Positions 50,803-63,101 of a stretch of DNA of 64,000 nt are shown in pieces. Source of the DNA: Actinomarinicola tropica (GTDB lineage: Bacteria > Actinomycetota > Acidimicrobiia > Acidimicrobiales > SKKL01); NCBI RefSeq assembly GCF_009650215.1, contig NZ_CP045851.1, positions 2,321,001 to 2,385,000 on the forward strand, given 5' to 3'. The notes under the pieces are model-generated. The model was not told where the DNA came from. It ran no database searches and worked only from the letters and a program-made list of their open reading frames with translations. Every line of letters starts with the position of its first letter. Position 1 is the stretch's first letter. The position numbers and the translations under genes were made by a program.

Positions 50803-51933
50803 GTGACGACGAGCAAGCGCGCCGAGGCCTGGGCCGCCACGATGCACGGCCACGACGCCGGCTCGGTCCGGCGCGCCCACGACGACACCCGCGCCACCAT
50901 CGAGCCGCAGGCGCTGCTCGACCGCGCGGCGCGCGAAGCGCACGAGGACGCGTGGCTCACCCCGGGTGCCACCCGCGCCGTCGGCGCCGGCCGCCGTGCC
51001 GACGAGGAGGAGCCGGACCGCACGCGGACGTGCTTCGAGCGCGACCGCGACCGCATCCTGCACGGCACCACCGCGTTCCGTCGCCTGGCCGGCAAGACGC
51101 AGGTCTTCATCTTCCCCGAGGACCACCAGCGCACGCGGCTCACGCACGCGCTGGAGGTCGCGCAGGTCGCCACCTCGATCGCCCGGGCGCTGCGGCTCAA
51201 CGTCGCCCTCGCCGAGGCCATCGCCCTCGGCCACGACTGCGGCCACGGGCCCGGTGGCCATGCCAGCGAGGATGCCTTCACGCCCTACGTCGCCGAGGGG
51301 TACGACCACGCCGTGTGGGGCGCCGACGTCGTCCTCGCGCCGCTCAACCTGTGCGCCGAGACGCTCGACGGCATCCGCAACCACTCGTGGTCGCGCCCCG
51401 CGCCGTCGACCCCCGAGGGGGAGGTCGTCTCGTGGGCCGACCGCATCGCCTACGTCTGCCACGACGTCGAGGACGCCGTGCACGTCGGCATCGTCCGCGC
51501 CGAGGACCTCCCGGGCGTGGTGCGCGACCGCTGCGGGACGACCCGGCGCGAGCAGCTCCACACCTTCATCAGCGCGGTCGTCGACGCGTCGCTGCGGAGC
51601 GGCACCATCGGCATGGACGCCGACACCGCCGACGCCCTCGCCGCGTTCCGGCGGTTCAACTACGAGCGCATCTACATGCGGCCGGCATCGGTGGCCCAGG
51701 GCGACCAGGTCGTCCGGGTGCTCCGCGCCCTCGTCGAGCACTACGCCGATGCGCCCCACGCCCTGCCCGCCGACCAGCAGGCCGCCGACCTGACGGCGGG
51801 CAGCACCGATGCCCTGCGCGCCGCGGTCACCTACGTGGGCGGGATGACCGACCGCTACGCCTTCGGCCACGCGATCAGCGAGCTGGGATGGGACCCGGCC
51901 GACCTCCCCCGCGGCATCGACTGGCGGGGCTGA
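50803..51933 (+). CDS. dgt: deoxyguanosinetriphosphate triphosphohydrolase-like protein
   Basis: 376 residues, HD-domain dNTPase. It has FRRLAGKTQVF, RLTHALEVAQVATSIARAL, the metal-binding GHDCGHGPGGHASE (~143) and WADRIAYVCHDVEDA, so all HD ligands are present. These enzymes hydrolyse dNTPs to nucleosides and triphosphate, controlling pools. In many actinobacteria dgt lies near dnaG; here it sits between the Tad pilin genes and rpmA. GTG 50803 follows a -10 box by 7 nt. Confidence 0.93.
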   Translation: MTTSKRAEAWAATMHGHDAGSVRRAHDDTRATIEPQALLDRAAREAHEDAWLTPGATRAVGAGRRADEEEPDRTRTCFERDRDRILHGTTAFRRLAGKTQVFIFPEDHQRTRLTHALEVAQVATSIARALRLNVALAEAIALGHDCGHGPGGHASEDAFTPYVAEGYDHAVWGADVVLAPLNLCAETLDGIRNHSWSRPAPSTPEGEVVSWADRIAYVCHDVEDAVHVGIVRAEDLPGVVRDRCGTTRREQLHTFISAVVDASLRSGTIGMDADTADALAAFRRFNYERIYMRPASVAQGDQVVRVLRALVEHYADAPHALPADQQAADLTAGSTDALRAAVTYVGGMTDRYAFGHAISELGWDPADLPRGIDWRG

Positions 51934-51960
51934 CCACTGGCGGACCGCCCCCGGACGCGG

Positions 51961-51988
51961 CGATGCGGCCCCCGGAGGAGCCGCATCG
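51961..51988. terminator. hairpin between dgt and rpmA
   Basis: CGATGCGGC (51961-51969) and GCCGCATCG (51980-51988) form a perfect 9-bp stem with a 10-nt loop between convergent genes. No U tract. Confidence 0.7.
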
Positions 51989-52012
51989 GCAGATCTGGCA
52001 GTGGTGGGTCGG

Positions 52013-52264
52013 TCAGTCCGGGAGGACGTCGACCAGCTTGCGGCCCTTGCGGGAGCCGAACTTGACCTTGCCGCCCGACAGGGCGAACAGGGTGTCGTCG
52101 CCGCCACGACCGACGTTCTCGCCGGGGTGGATGCGGGTGCCCCGCTGGCGCACGATGATGGCGCCGGCGTTGACGGCGCCGCCGTCGAACACCTTCACGC
52201 CGAGGCGCTTGGACTCGGAATCGCGGCCGTTCCGGGTGGAACCGCCACCCTTGGTCTTCGACAT
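52013..52264 (-). CDS. rpmA: 50S ribosomal protein L27
   Basis: 83 residues with the L27 pattern: [20 protein letters not shown], then [18 protein letters not shown] and [10 protein letters not shown]. The N-terminal tail reaches the peptidyl-transferase centre. There is no long pre-sequence needing cleavage as in Firmicutes. It starts three bases after the rplU stop, in the standard rplU-rpmA operon. Confidence 0.97.
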   Translation of the reverse strand: MSKTKGGGSTRNGRDSESKRLGVKVFDGGAVNAGAIIVRQRGTRIHPGENVGRGGDDTLFALSGGKVKFGSRKGRKLVDVLPD

Positions 52265-52267
52265 CGC

Positions 52268-52576
52268 TCAGCCCTTCTCGATCTTGGTGATCTCGATGGT
52301 GGCGTACGTCTGGCGGTGACCCCAGCGACGCCGGTTGTTGGTCTTGTTCTTGTAGGTGAAGCCGGTGACCTTGCGGCCCTTCACCTCGCCGAGCACCTTG
52401 GCGGACACCGATGCGCCGTTGAGCTGGTCGGGCGTGGAGAGGACGGTGTCCCCGTCGACGAGGAGCACCGGGGTGAGCGCGACCTCGGTGTCGGCGGCGC
52501 CGAGCCGCTCCACCTGGAGCTGCTGGCCCTGCTCGACCCGATACTGCTTACCACCGGTCTTGATGACTGCGTACAT
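52268..52576 (-). CDS. rplU: 50S ribosomal protein L21
   Basis: 102 residues: MYAVIKTGGKQYRVEQGQ at the start and KVTGFTYKNKTNNRRRWGHRQ near the end are diagnostic of L21. ATG 52576 lies 9 nt after TAGAGT, so it may be leaderless or nearly so. It lies downstream of rne in the same direction, as in many bacteria. Confidence 0.97.
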   Translation of the reverse strand: MYAVIKTGGKQYRVEQGQQLQVERLGAADTEVALTPVLLVDGDTVLSTPDQLNGASVSAKVLGEVKGRKVTGFTYKNKTNNRRRWGHRQTYATIEITKIEKG

Positions 52577-52585
52577 AGGGATGCG

Positions 52586-52591
52586 ACTCTA
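52586..52591 (-). promoter_or_regulatory. -10 element of rplU-rpmA
   Basis: TAGAGT on the minus strand, 9 nt before ATG 52576. Confidence 0.5.
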
Positions 52592-52644
52592 TCTGCTCGG
52601 AGGACGGGACCGCTACTCGGCGGGTGGGACGGGTGTGGAGGTGC

Positions 52645-54528
<1,884 letters not shown>

Positions 54529-54543
54529 CGGGGTGGTCCCTTC

Positions 54544-55269
54544 TCATGACGCACGCTCGCCGACGTGCAGGGCGTCCGTCGCGTCGCTCGGGAGGACCTC
54601 CCGGCGCGCGCCGTCGCTCGTCATCCACTGGTGGGTCCTGCGCACCAGCCCCTCCTCGAGGGGAGGGTCGAGCGCGGCGAGCAGCTCGGCGGGGCGCAGG
54701 GTACGGGGTTGGGTGCCCAGCTCCGCGTGGAGCCGGGTGCCGGACGGTGTCGGGCCGACGACCTCGAGGGCCAGGATCTGGGGCCGCAGGTCGTCGGTGA
54801 CGACGTTGCCCTTCCGCTCTCGGGTGAGCATCAGGGAGGGCGCCGCCAGCGCCCGATCGACGACCGCGGCAGCCTCGCCGGGGTCGATGTCGATCACGTC
54901 GATGAGCCAGGAGCAGCTGGTGACGGCCTGCTGGAGCGACGGTTCGCTCCGGCTCACCTCGCAGGCCGCGGTGACGTCGATGCCCTCGGGGAGGAGGGCG
55001 GAGAGCCGACCGGGGAGCGCCACCATGTCATCGGGCAGCGCGTCGAGGTCGATGTCGAGGTACTCGCCGAGGCTCTCGTAGGCCGTGGAGAGGGCGAGAC
55101 CGAAGGCGAGGCGGGGCCGGGGGGAGAAGCCCTCGGAGTAGGTGACGGGCAGGCCGGCGCGGCGCAGGGCGCGCTCCCACACCCGGGCGAGGTCGCGGTG
55201 GCCGAGGAACCGGACCTTGCCGAGCTTGGTGAACCGCACCCGCACGCGGAACGGCACGGGGCGGGTCAT
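54544..55269 (-). CDS. DUF2344 / TIGR03936 family protein
   Basis: 241 residues. It begins FRVRVRFTKLGKVRFLGHRDLARVWERALRRAGLPVTYSEGFSPRP, a stretch typical of TIGR03936, here split only for reference to its key YSEGFSPRPRLAFG motif. The family almost always follows a TIGR03960 radical SAM gene or is fused to it; the biochemical role is unknown, perhaps RNA or protein modification. ATG 55269 overlaps the radical SAM stop (ATGA). rne starts 15 bases downstream. Confidence 0.88.
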   Translation of the reverse strand: MTRPVPFRVRVRFTKLGKVRFLGHRDLARVWERALRRAGLPVTYSEGFSPRPRLAFGLALSTAYESLGEYLDIDLDALPDDMVALPGRLSALLPEGIDVTAACEVSRSEPSLQQAVTSCSWLIDVIDIDPGEAAAVVDRALAAPSLMLTRERKGNVVTDDLRPQILALEVVGPTPSGTRLHAELGTQPRTLRPAELLAALDPPLEEGLVRRTHQWMTSDGARREVLPSDATDALHVGERAS

Positions 55270-57221
55270 CGGGCCCCTGCCCCGACCGGCTTGGTGCCGA
55301 TGCGGACCGGGACCCCGCCGGTGCTGAGGTCCTGGCCGGTGCCCTGGCTGCCGCCCGCCGGCGGCACGGCCGAGGCGACGACGTGCTCGATGCCGTAGCC
55401 GGTGCAGGCGCCGCAGTCGTAGCACGGCGTCCAGCGGCAGTCCGGGAGCCCGACCTCGGCGAGGGCGTCCTGCCACTCCTGCCAGAGGAAGTCGCGGTGG
55501 AGCCCGGCGGAGATGTGGTCCCACGGGAGGACCTCGTCCTCGGTGCGGTGCCGGTGGACGTACCAGTCGACCGAGAGGCCGTGGGCCTCCATGGTGTCGA
55601 CCCAGAGCTGGTGGTCGAAGTGCTCGGACCACTCCTGGAAGGTGCCGCCGCGCCGCCACACGTCCTCGATGACCGGGCCCAGCCGGCGGTCGCCACGGCT
55701 GACGATGCCCTCGACGAGGGTGGCCTTCGGATCGTGCCACTTGAGGTTGACGCCCCGGTCCCGCTTGGTGGCGTCGCGCAGGAGGCCGACCTTGCGGGAC
55801 AGCTCCGGGACGGTGTTCTGGCCGAACCACTGGAACGGCGTGAACGGCTTGGGCACGAAGCCGCCGACCGACACGGTGACCGAGGGGCTCTTGTGGTGGG
55901 CCCGGCCGAGCTCGACGCAGTTGCGGGCGAGGTCGGCGATGCCCAGGGTGTCCTCGTCGGTCTCCGACGGCAGACCGGTGAGGAAGTAGAGCTTCATCCG
56001 GCGCCAGCCCTGCGAGTAGGCGGACTCGACGGCGCCGTAGAGGTCCTCCTCGCGGATGAGCTTGTTGATGATCTGGCGCATCCGCCAGGTGCCGGCCTCG
56101 GGGGCGAACGTGAGCCCGGTGCGGCGGGCCTTCTGGATCTGGGCGGCGACGCCGACGGTGAAGGCGTCGACCCGGAGGCTCGGCAACGAGACCGAGACCT
56201 GCCCGCGGTTGGACGGGTCGTCCACGGTGTCGGCGACGACGCGCTCGATGCCGGAGAAGTCGGCGGTGGACAGGGAGGTGAGGGCGACCTCGTCGTAGCC
56301 GGTGCGGGCCAGCCCGTCCTGGACCATCTTGCGAACCTGCTCGGCCGGGCGCTCGCGGACCGGGCGGGTGATCATCCCGGCCTGGCAGAAGCGGCAGCCG
56401 CGGGTGCAACCGCGGAACACCTCGACGTTGAGGCGGTCGTGGACGACCTCGGTGAGCGGGACGAGCTGGTTCTTCGGGTACGGCCAGTCGGCGAGGTCGG
56501 CGATGGTGCGCTTCTCGACGATCTCGGGGACGTCGGGGAAGCGCGGGAACACGCCGACGAGCGACCCGCCGTCGAACTCCGCCTCGTAGAGCGAGGGGAC
56601 GTACACGCCGGAGATACCGGCGAGGGCCCGCAGCACGTTCTCGCGGGAGCCCTCGGTGCGACCCGAGGCCTTCCACTCGCGCACGACCTCGGTGATCTCG
56701 CCGATGACCTCCTCGCCGTCGCCGAGCACGACGATGTCGACGAAGTCGGCGATGGGCTCGGGGTTGTAGGTGCAGTGGCCCCCGACGGCGACGAGCGGGT
56801 GCTCGGGGCGTCGGTCGGCCGCCCGGACGGGGACGCCGGCGAGGTCGACGCAGTTGAGGACGTTCGTGTACGTGAGCTCGGCCGACAGGTTGAAGGCGAT
56901 GACGTCGAAGTCGGCGGCGGGACGGTGGGTGTCGACCGAGAACAGCGGCACGCCGCGGCGGCGCATGAGCTCCTCGAGGTCGGTCCAGGGGGCGTAGGAC
57001 CGCTCGGCCCAGGCGTCCTCACGCTCGTTGACGATCTCGTAGAGGATCTGGAGGCCCTGGTTCGGGAGCCCGATCTCGTAGGTGTCGGGGTACGACATCA
57101 GCCAGCCGACCTGGCCGGGCTGGGGGTTCGGCTGCTGCGACCCGTCCTCGAGGCCGATGTAGCGCGCCGGCTTCTGCACCTTCGGCAGGAGCGGTTCGAG
57201 CGCTGTCCACAGGGAACCCAT
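55266..57221 (-). CDS. TIGR03960 family B12-binding radical SAM protein
   Basis: 651 residues. The N-terminal cobalamin-binding-like domain has GWLMSYPDTYEIGLPNQGLQILYE and AVGGHCTYNPEPIADF. The radical SAM cluster is RGCTRGCRFCQAG (CxxxCxxC). TFAPEAGTWRMRQIINK and LYFLTGLPSETDED follow, and a C-terminal cysteine group CYDCGACTG may bind another iron-sulfur cluster. The reaction is unknown; the family is paired with DUF2344 and linked to rne/rplU across bacteria. ATG 57221 lies 8 nt after TAGCAT. Confidence 0.9.
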   Translation of the reverse strand: MGSLWTALEPLLPKVQKPARYIGLEDGSQQPNPQPGQVGWLMSYPDTYEIGLPNQGLQILYEIVNEREDAWAERSYAPWTDLEELMRRRGVPLFSVDTHRPAADFDVIAFNLSAELTYTNVLNCVDLAGVPVRAADRRPEHPLVAVGGHCTYNPEPIADFVDIVVLGDGEEVIGEITEVVREWKASGRTEGSRENVLRALAGISGVYVPSLYEAEFDGGSLVGVFPRFPDVPEIVEKRTIADLADWPYPKNQLVPLTEVVHDRLNVEVFRGCTRGCRFCQAGMITRPVRERPAEQVRKMVQDGLARTGYDEVALTSLSTADFSGIERVVADTVDDPSNRGQVSVSLPSLRVDAFTVGVAAQIQKARRTGLTFAPEAGTWRMRQIINKLIREEDLYGAVESAYSQGWRRMKLYFLTGLPSETDEDTLGIADLARNCVELGRAHHKSPSVTVSVGGFVPKPFTPFQWFGQNTVPELSRKVGLLRDATKRDRGVNLKWHDPKATLVEGIVSRGDRRLGPVIEDVWRRGGTFQEWSEHFDHQLWVDTMEAHGLSVDWYVHRHRTEDEVLPWDHISAGLHRDFLWQEWQDALAEVGLPDCRWTPCYDCGACTGYGIEHVVASAVPPAGGSQGTGQDLSTGGVPVRIGTKPVGAGAR

Positions 57222-57229
57222 CCCGGTCG

Positions 57230-57235
57230 ATGCTA
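57230..57235 (-). promoter_or_regulatory. -10 element of the radical SAM operon (leaderless)
   Basis: TAGCAT on the minus strand, 8 nt before ATG 57221. Confidence 0.6.
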
Positions 57236-57297
57236 CCCGATGACCCCTCGCTCCCCGTGACGGTCGCCCGGGGACATCGGCCCTGACCTGCGGTTTC

Positions 57298-58461
57298 TCA
57301 GCTGAAGCGCCGCATGTGCACGTTGAGGACGAACCCGGCGAGGATGAACGCCACCAACATCGACGAGCCGCCGTAGGACATGAAGGGCAGGGGGATGCCG
57401 GTGACGGGCATGATCCCGAGCGACATGCCGATGTTCTCGAACAGCTGGAACAGGATCATGCAGAAGACGCCCACGCACAGGAGCGTCCCGAACGCATCAC
57501 GTGACAGCTGGGCGGCCCGCAGGATGCGCCAGAGCAGGAAGCCGTAGAGGGCCAGCACCGAGGCCGCGCCGACGAAGCCCAGCTCCTCCCCGATGGCGGT
57601 GAAGATGAAGTCGGTCTGCTGCTCGGGCACGTAGCCGTTGCTCGTCTGGCCGCCCTTCAGCAGGCCCTGCCCGGTGAGACCGCCGCTGGCGATGGCGATC
57701 TGGGACTGCTCGGTGTTGTACCGGGCGTCGCGGTCGAGGGCATCGGGGTTGACGAAGTTGGTGAGCCGGGCCTTCTGGTACTCGGCGAGCACGTCGGAGG
57801 TGAGGACCACCCCGGTGGCGAGCGACGCTGCGAGCAGGAGGCCGAGCATGACCCGGGCGGGCACGCCGGCGACGAGGAGCACGCCGAGGGTGATGGCGCC
57901 GAACACGAGCGCCGTGCCGAGGTCGGGCTGGAGCAGGATGAGCACGACGGGGGGCGCGACGACCCCGAGTCCGGTGAGCGTGCCCCGTAGGTCGGGCGCC
58001 CGGTCGGCGAAGAGGGCGGCGAGAACGATCACGGCCGCGATCTTCATGAACTCCGACGGCTGGAGCTGGAAGCCGGCGATCGCGAAGCCGCGCTGGGTGC
58101 CCTTGGCCGAGATGCCGAAGAGCATCACGAACACGAGCGACAACATGCCGAGGGCGTAGACGCCGACCCACCACTCCCGCCAGCGGCGGTAGTCGATCAT
58201 GGCGACGCCGAACATCACCCCGAAGCCGATGACGACGAACATCGCCTGGCGGACCATGAAGAACGTGTCGTTCGTGGTCGTCCGGGGTCCGTGGGTGGCC
58301 GCGAGCACCATGACCACGCTGACGACCGAGAGCAGGCCGAGCACGACGATCAGGCTGATGTCGAGGTGGCGCCACGGCGAGCCGGACAGCCGGCTGCGGA
58401 CGCCGGTGGCCGCAGCCGACCGGCGTTGGGCCCGGACGAGGGGGGCGTCGGTGATCGCCAT
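57298..58461 (-). CDS. rodA: peptidoglycan glycosyltransferase RodA
   Basis: 387 residues, SEDS family with about ten membrane helices. Conserved blocks include FQLQPSEFMKIAAVIVLA, the catalytic-loop Asp in LLQPDLGTA, YNTEQSQIAIASGGLTGQG, PEQQTDFIFTAIGEELGF and GIPLPFMSYGGSSM. RodA polymerises lipid II in the elongasome, activated by PBP2 encoded just upstream. ATG 58461 overlaps the mrdA stop by one base. Last gene of mreBCD-mrdA-rodA. Confidence 0.96.
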   Translation of the reverse strand: MAITDAPLVRAQRRSAAATGVRSRLSGSPWRHLDISLIVVLGLLSVVSVVMVLAATHGPRTTTNDTFFMVRQAMFVVIGFGVMFGVAMIDYRRWREWWVGVYALGMLSLVFVMLFGISAKGTQRGFAIAGFQLQPSEFMKIAAVIVLAALFADRAPDLRGTLTGLGVVAPPVVLILLQPDLGTALVFGAITLGVLLVAGVPARVMLGLLLAASLATGVVLTSDVLAEYQKARLTNFVNPDALDRDARYNTEQSQIAIASGGLTGQGLLKGGQTSNGYVPEQQTDFIFTAIGEELGFVGAASVLALYGFLLWRILRAAQLSRDAFGTLLCVGVFCMILFQLFENIGMSLGIMPVTGIPLPFMSYGGSSMLVAFILAGFVLNVHMRRFS

Positions 58462-60437
58462 CAGTCGAAGGAGCCTCCTGCTTCGACCTCGATCTCGGGG
58501 ACGTCGGAGATCGGGGTGCCGTCGATCTCCCGGAGCGCGATCGGCTCGAGGATGCGACGGGCGATCGGCGCGGCGACGCGGGAGCCGTAGCCGCCTTCCT
58601 CGACGACGACGGCGATCGCGTACTCGGGGTCGTGGGCCGGTGCCCAACCGGCGAACAGCGAGTTCGACGCCCGGCCGTAGTTCTGCGCGGTGCCCGTCTT
58701 GCCGGCGACGGGGTACTCGGCGTGGGGGTACCCGGCGAAGACGCGGGAGGCCGTGCCCTCCTCGCTCTGCGTCACGCCGACGAGCCCGTCCAGGATCGGG
58801 GCCCGGACGCTGCCGTCGAGCTCCAGGTCGCGGATCAGTCGCGGCTCGAACGACTGGAGCACCTCGCCGGAGAGGGGGTCGGTGACCTGGCGCACGATGT
58901 TCGGGTTGTGGAGCTGCCCGCCGTTGCCCATGGTGGCGTAGGCGTTGACGAGCTGGAGGGGCGTGACGGCGATCTCGCCCTGGCCGATCGCGAGGTTGAC
59001 CGAGTCGCCGACGTACCAGTTGCCCTCGGGGTAGGCCTCGGGGTTGTCCTCGTGGCGCTGGGCGCGCACCTCGGCATCGATGAGGAGCCCTCCGGCCTCG
59101 TTCGGCAGGGCGAGGCCGGTGCGCTGGCCGAGTCCGAACTGCGCGGCCACGTCCTGGATCGGGCGCGGGCCGTAGGCACTCGGCTGGGCGTGGAACTGGG
59201 CGCCGAGCTGGAAGAAGTAGACGTTGCTCGAGATGGTGAGCGCCCGCTGCAGGTTCACCGGGCCGTTGCTGCCCGGGCTCGAGTTCTCGAACGTGCAACG
59301 CCCGACGCAGTTGTTGATCGTGTAGCTGCCGGTGTCGTCGATGTGCACGCCGGGCGCTCGGACGCCCATCGTCGCGGCCGCGTACCCGGTGAAGATCTTG
59401 AACGTCGAGCCGGGCGCGTACTGGCCGCGGATGGCGCGGTTCGTCATCGGGCTGAAGTGGGGCTCCATCGCGGTGAGCTCCTGGTAGCGCGCGCTGGAGA
59501 CGCCGCCGATCAGCTCGTTGGGGTCGAAGGTGGGGTACGACGCCATCGCCACGACCTCGCCGGTGTCGGGTTGGGTGACGACGGCGGAGCCGGCAGGGGC
59601 GCGGATCGGAAAGTCGTTGGAGGTGCCGCCCGCCTGCTGCGCCCGCACGATCTCGCTGGCCAGGGACTCCTCCGCCACGCGCTGCACGTCGGCGTCGAGC
59701 GTGAGCCACACGTCGTCGCCGGGCTGGGGCTCGACCCGGTCGAGGATCGAGACGATGCGGCCCATCGAGTCGACCTCGAAGGTGATCGATCCGGGGACCC
59801 CCCGGAGGCGGCCCTCGTACTGCTGCTCGATCCCCATCTTCCCGATGCGGTCGCCCAGCTGGTAGGCCTTCTCGGCGTCGACTCGGGCGGCCAGCTCGTC
59901 GGCGTTGATCTCGCCGGTGTACCCGAGGACGTGGGCCGCCAGGCTGCCGTTCGGGTACTGGCGCACGAGGCGCTTCTCGACGCCGACGCCCGGGAGCGAC
60001 GTCGCCCTCTCGCTCAACGTGATGTAGAGGTCGTCGCCGACGTCGTTCGCCACCACGATCGGCCGGTACGGGTCGCCGGTCCACCCGTCGATCGCCGCCT
60101 CGACCTCGTCGATGGTGGTCGGGACGCCGGCGCGGTTCAGCTCGGCCACCAGGTCGGTGAGCACCACCTGCGGGTCGTCGGCGGCCTCGAGCGTCGAGCG
60201 GTCGACGGTGACCACGACCGCCTCGCGGTTGTCGGCGAGGACGACGCCGTTGCGGTCGAGGATGCGGCCACGGGGCCCCTCGACGACGATCGTGCGCGTC
60301 CGGTTGGAGACGCCGACCGCCTCGTACTCCTCGACCGCCATGACCTGGAGGAACCACAGGCGCGAGAACAGCGCGGTGAACAGCGCCACGGCGACGATGC
60401 CGAGGATGCTCAGGCGAAGCGGCTGGGAGTCGTGCAT
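58461..60437 (-). CDS. mrdA: penicillin-binding protein 2
   Basis: 658 residues, class B transpeptidase. It has an N-terminal membrane helix (~8-28), a pedestal region starting GPRGRILDRNGVVLADN, and a transpeptidase domain. The active-site SxxK is STFK (~345), with SSN (~402) and KTG in VAGKTGTAQ (~577). It crosslinks peptidoglycan during elongation with RodA. The domain has a pair of cysteines (NNCVGRCTFEN) between SxxK and SSN. ATG 60437 begins 34 bases after the mreD stop. Confidence 0.96.
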   Translation of the reverse strand: MHDSQPLRLSILGIVAVALFTALFSRLWFLQVMAVEEYEAVGVSNRTRTIVVEGPRGRILDRNGVVLADNREAVVVTVDRSTLEAADDPQVVLTDLVAELNRAGVPTTIDEVEAAIDGWTGDPYRPIVVANDVGDDLYITLSERATSLPGVGVEKRLVRQYPNGSLAAHVLGYTGEINADELAARVDAEKAYQLGDRIGKMGIEQQYEGRLRGVPGSITFEVDSMGRIVSILDRVEPQPGDDVWLTLDADVQRVAEESLASEIVRAQQAGGTSNDFPIRAPAGSAVVTQPDTGEVVAMASYPTFDPNELIGGVSSARYQELTAMEPHFSPMTNRAIRGQYAPGSTFKIFTGYAAATMGVRAPGVHIDDTGSYTINNCVGRCTFENSSPGSNGPVNLQRALTISSNVYFFQLGAQFHAQPSAYGPRPIQDVAAQFGLGQRTGLALPNEAGGLLIDAEVRAQRHEDNPEAYPEGNWYVGDSVNLAIGQGEIAVTPLQLVNAYATMGNGGQLHNPNIVRQVTDPLSGEVLQSFEPRLIRDLELDGSVRAPILDGLVGVTQSEEGTASRVFAGYPHAEYPVAGKTGTAQNYGRASNSLFAGWAPAHDPEYAIAVVVEEGGYGSRVAAPIARRILEPIALREIDGTPISDVPEIEVEAGGSFD

Positions 60438-60471
60438 GGCTCGGGCCAGTTCAGCAGATGGAGACGGCGGG

Positions 60472-60984
60472 TCACCGGCGCGCGTGCACCGGGTCGTGGG
60501 GATCGGTGAGCGCCCAGCGCATGGCGGGCTGCATCAGGAGGACGGCGCCGGCGGCCAGGAGCGCCCCCACGACGAGGATGCGCACCACCGGCGCGTCGAG
60601 CAGGTGGTCCTGGCCGAGCAGGGTACCGACGAGGACGAACAACGTGGTCGAGCCGATCGCTGCGGCCACGGCGAAGGCGATCGTGCCGATCGGCGTCGAG
60701 CGGATGAGGTTCCGTCCCAGCAGCCCGGTGGCGTACCCGGTGACCGTCCACACGAGCGCGGTGAGGCCGAAGGGCGTGGTGACGAAGGCGTCGAAGAGCA
60801 GGCCGGCGGCGAAGCCGACCGTCGCTCCCCGCTCCGGTCCACCGAGGAGCCCGGCGGCGACGGGCGCGACGACGAGAGCGTTGCCGGTGACGCCCCAGAG
60901 GCGGAGGTCGGCGACGACCGACAGCTGGAGCATCAGGGCGACGAAGAGGACGAGCCCGACCCTCGCCCAGGTCGGCATCGTCAT
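60472..60984 (-). CDS. mreD: rod shape-determining protein MreD
   Basis: 170 residues, small polytopic protein with about five membrane helices. Sequence conservation in MreD is low; the call rests on size, topology, the PVAAGLLGGPERGATVGFAAGLLFDAF segment and position between mreC and mrdA. It helps anchor the elongasome. ATG 60984 overlaps the mreC stop (ATGA). Confidence 0.88.
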   Translation of the reverse strand: MTMPTWARVGLVLFVALMLQLSVVADLRLWGVTGNALVVAPVAAGLLGGPERGATVGFAAGLLFDAFVTTPFGLTALVWTVTGYATGLLGRNLIRSTPIGTIAFAVAAAIGSTTLFVLVGTLLGQDHLLDAPVVRILVVGALLAAGAVLLMQPAMRWALTDPHDPVHARR

Positions 60985-61904
60985 GTCGACGGTGTCCAGA
61001 GCAGGACGGTCAGGAAGTTGAGCCGGTCGAGGCGGGCGGCCGGCTCGACGTCGATGCGGCGCGAGAGGACGGGATCGATGTCGGGGAGCACCGAGCCGCC
61101 ACCCGTCGTGGTGGCGGTGGTGTCGTCCTCGTCGATGTCGCCGACGTCGTCGCCGCCGTCGCTCGGGGCGTCGTCGTCGGGCACGTCGAGCACCCGGCCG
61201 ATGGGGACGTCCGGTGGGTAGAGGCTCTCGGCGAGTCCGCTCGTCTGGAGGATGTCGCCCGCCGCCACCTCGGTGTCGCCGGAGACGACGAGCTGGGGCG
61301 CCTGGCCGGCACCGACCCCCTCGAGGATCGCCTGCTCCTGGGTCGACACGATCCGCACGCCGACGCGCATGCGCGGGTCGTCGAGCAGCAGCACGACGGC
61401 CTCGTCGGCGGTCACCTGGTGGACGCGGCCGACGAGGCCGGCGCCGGTGACCACCGCCATCCCCTCCTCGATCCCGTCGTCGCTCCCCTTGTCGATGCGC
61501 ACCGTGGACTCGAACGAGGTGGCCGGGCCGGCGATGACCCGCGCCGTGACCTGCTCGATGTCGGCGCCGAAGTCGATCTCGGTCTGCTCGAACCAGCGCT
61601 CCATGAGCGCCGCCGCCCCCTGGTCTCGCAGGAGCTCGCCCTCGAGCTCGGCGACCCGGGCGTGCAGCTCGGCGTTCTCGTCCTCGAGCTCGCCGTAGTT
61701 CGTGATCCCGTTCCAGACGTCGCCGAACGGCGAGAGGACCCACTCCGCGCCGGCGCGGAACGGCGACAGCACCGAGCTCACGACGCCCCGCATCGTGCCG
61801 ATCGGACCCGCGCCGCGGCTGTCGAGGGTCATGAGGCTGACCGCCGTGAGGACGAGGAGGACGAGGACGAAGCGGGTGCGACCGCCGCGGGGGAACGGGC
61901 CCAC
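60981..61904 (-). CDS. mreC: rod shape-determining protein MreC
   Basis: 307 residues. An N-terminal membrane helix (~10-28), a coiled coil (~70-105, ELEDENAELHARVAELEGELL) and the two beta domains with ARVIAGPATSFESTVRIDKGSDDGIEEGMAVVTGAGLVGRV give the MreC pattern. A Asp/Thr-rich insert (DIDEDDTTATTTGGG) near ~245-265 is unusual. MreC is the periplasmic-side scaffold linking MreB to PBP2. GTG 61904 is 15 bases after the mreB stop. Confidence 0.92.
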   Translation of the reverse strand: MGPFPRGGRTRFVLVLLVLTAVSLMTLDSRGAGPIGTMRGVVSSVLSPFRAGAEWVLSPFGDVWNGITNYGELEDENAELHARVAELEGELLRDQGAAALMERWFEQTEIDFGADIEQVTARVIAGPATSFESTVRIDKGSDDGIEEGMAVVTGAGLVGRVHQVTADEAVVLLLDDPRMRVGVRIVSTQEQAILEGVGAGQAPQLVVSGDTEVAAGDILQTSGLAESLYPPDVPIGRVLDVPDDDAPSDGGDDVGDIDEDDTTATTTGGGSVLPDIDPVLSRRIDVEPAARLDRLNFLTVLLWTPST

Positions 61905-61919
61905 GTGGAGCGGGGCGGG

Positions 61920-62942
<1,023 letters not shown>

Positions 62943-63101
62943 GCGGGAAGCCTCCGCCATCAGCGGGTGTGGGTGGGCGTGTCGAGCGCCCTCACCACGG
63001 CCGCCGTGGCGGTCGAGCACTGAGGGCCCCTACTCCGGGGACAAGTGTGGGCCGGATCGTCACGCGAACGCAACCTTCTGCGGACGCGCGTGCCCGAGGT
63101 C

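Noticed and set aside
59281-59340. Cysteine pair insertion in PBP2 as a redox switch
   Set aside because: Two cysteines close to the active-site region are visible, but extracytoplasmic disulfides are common in actinobacterial PBPs and nothing else supports a switch.
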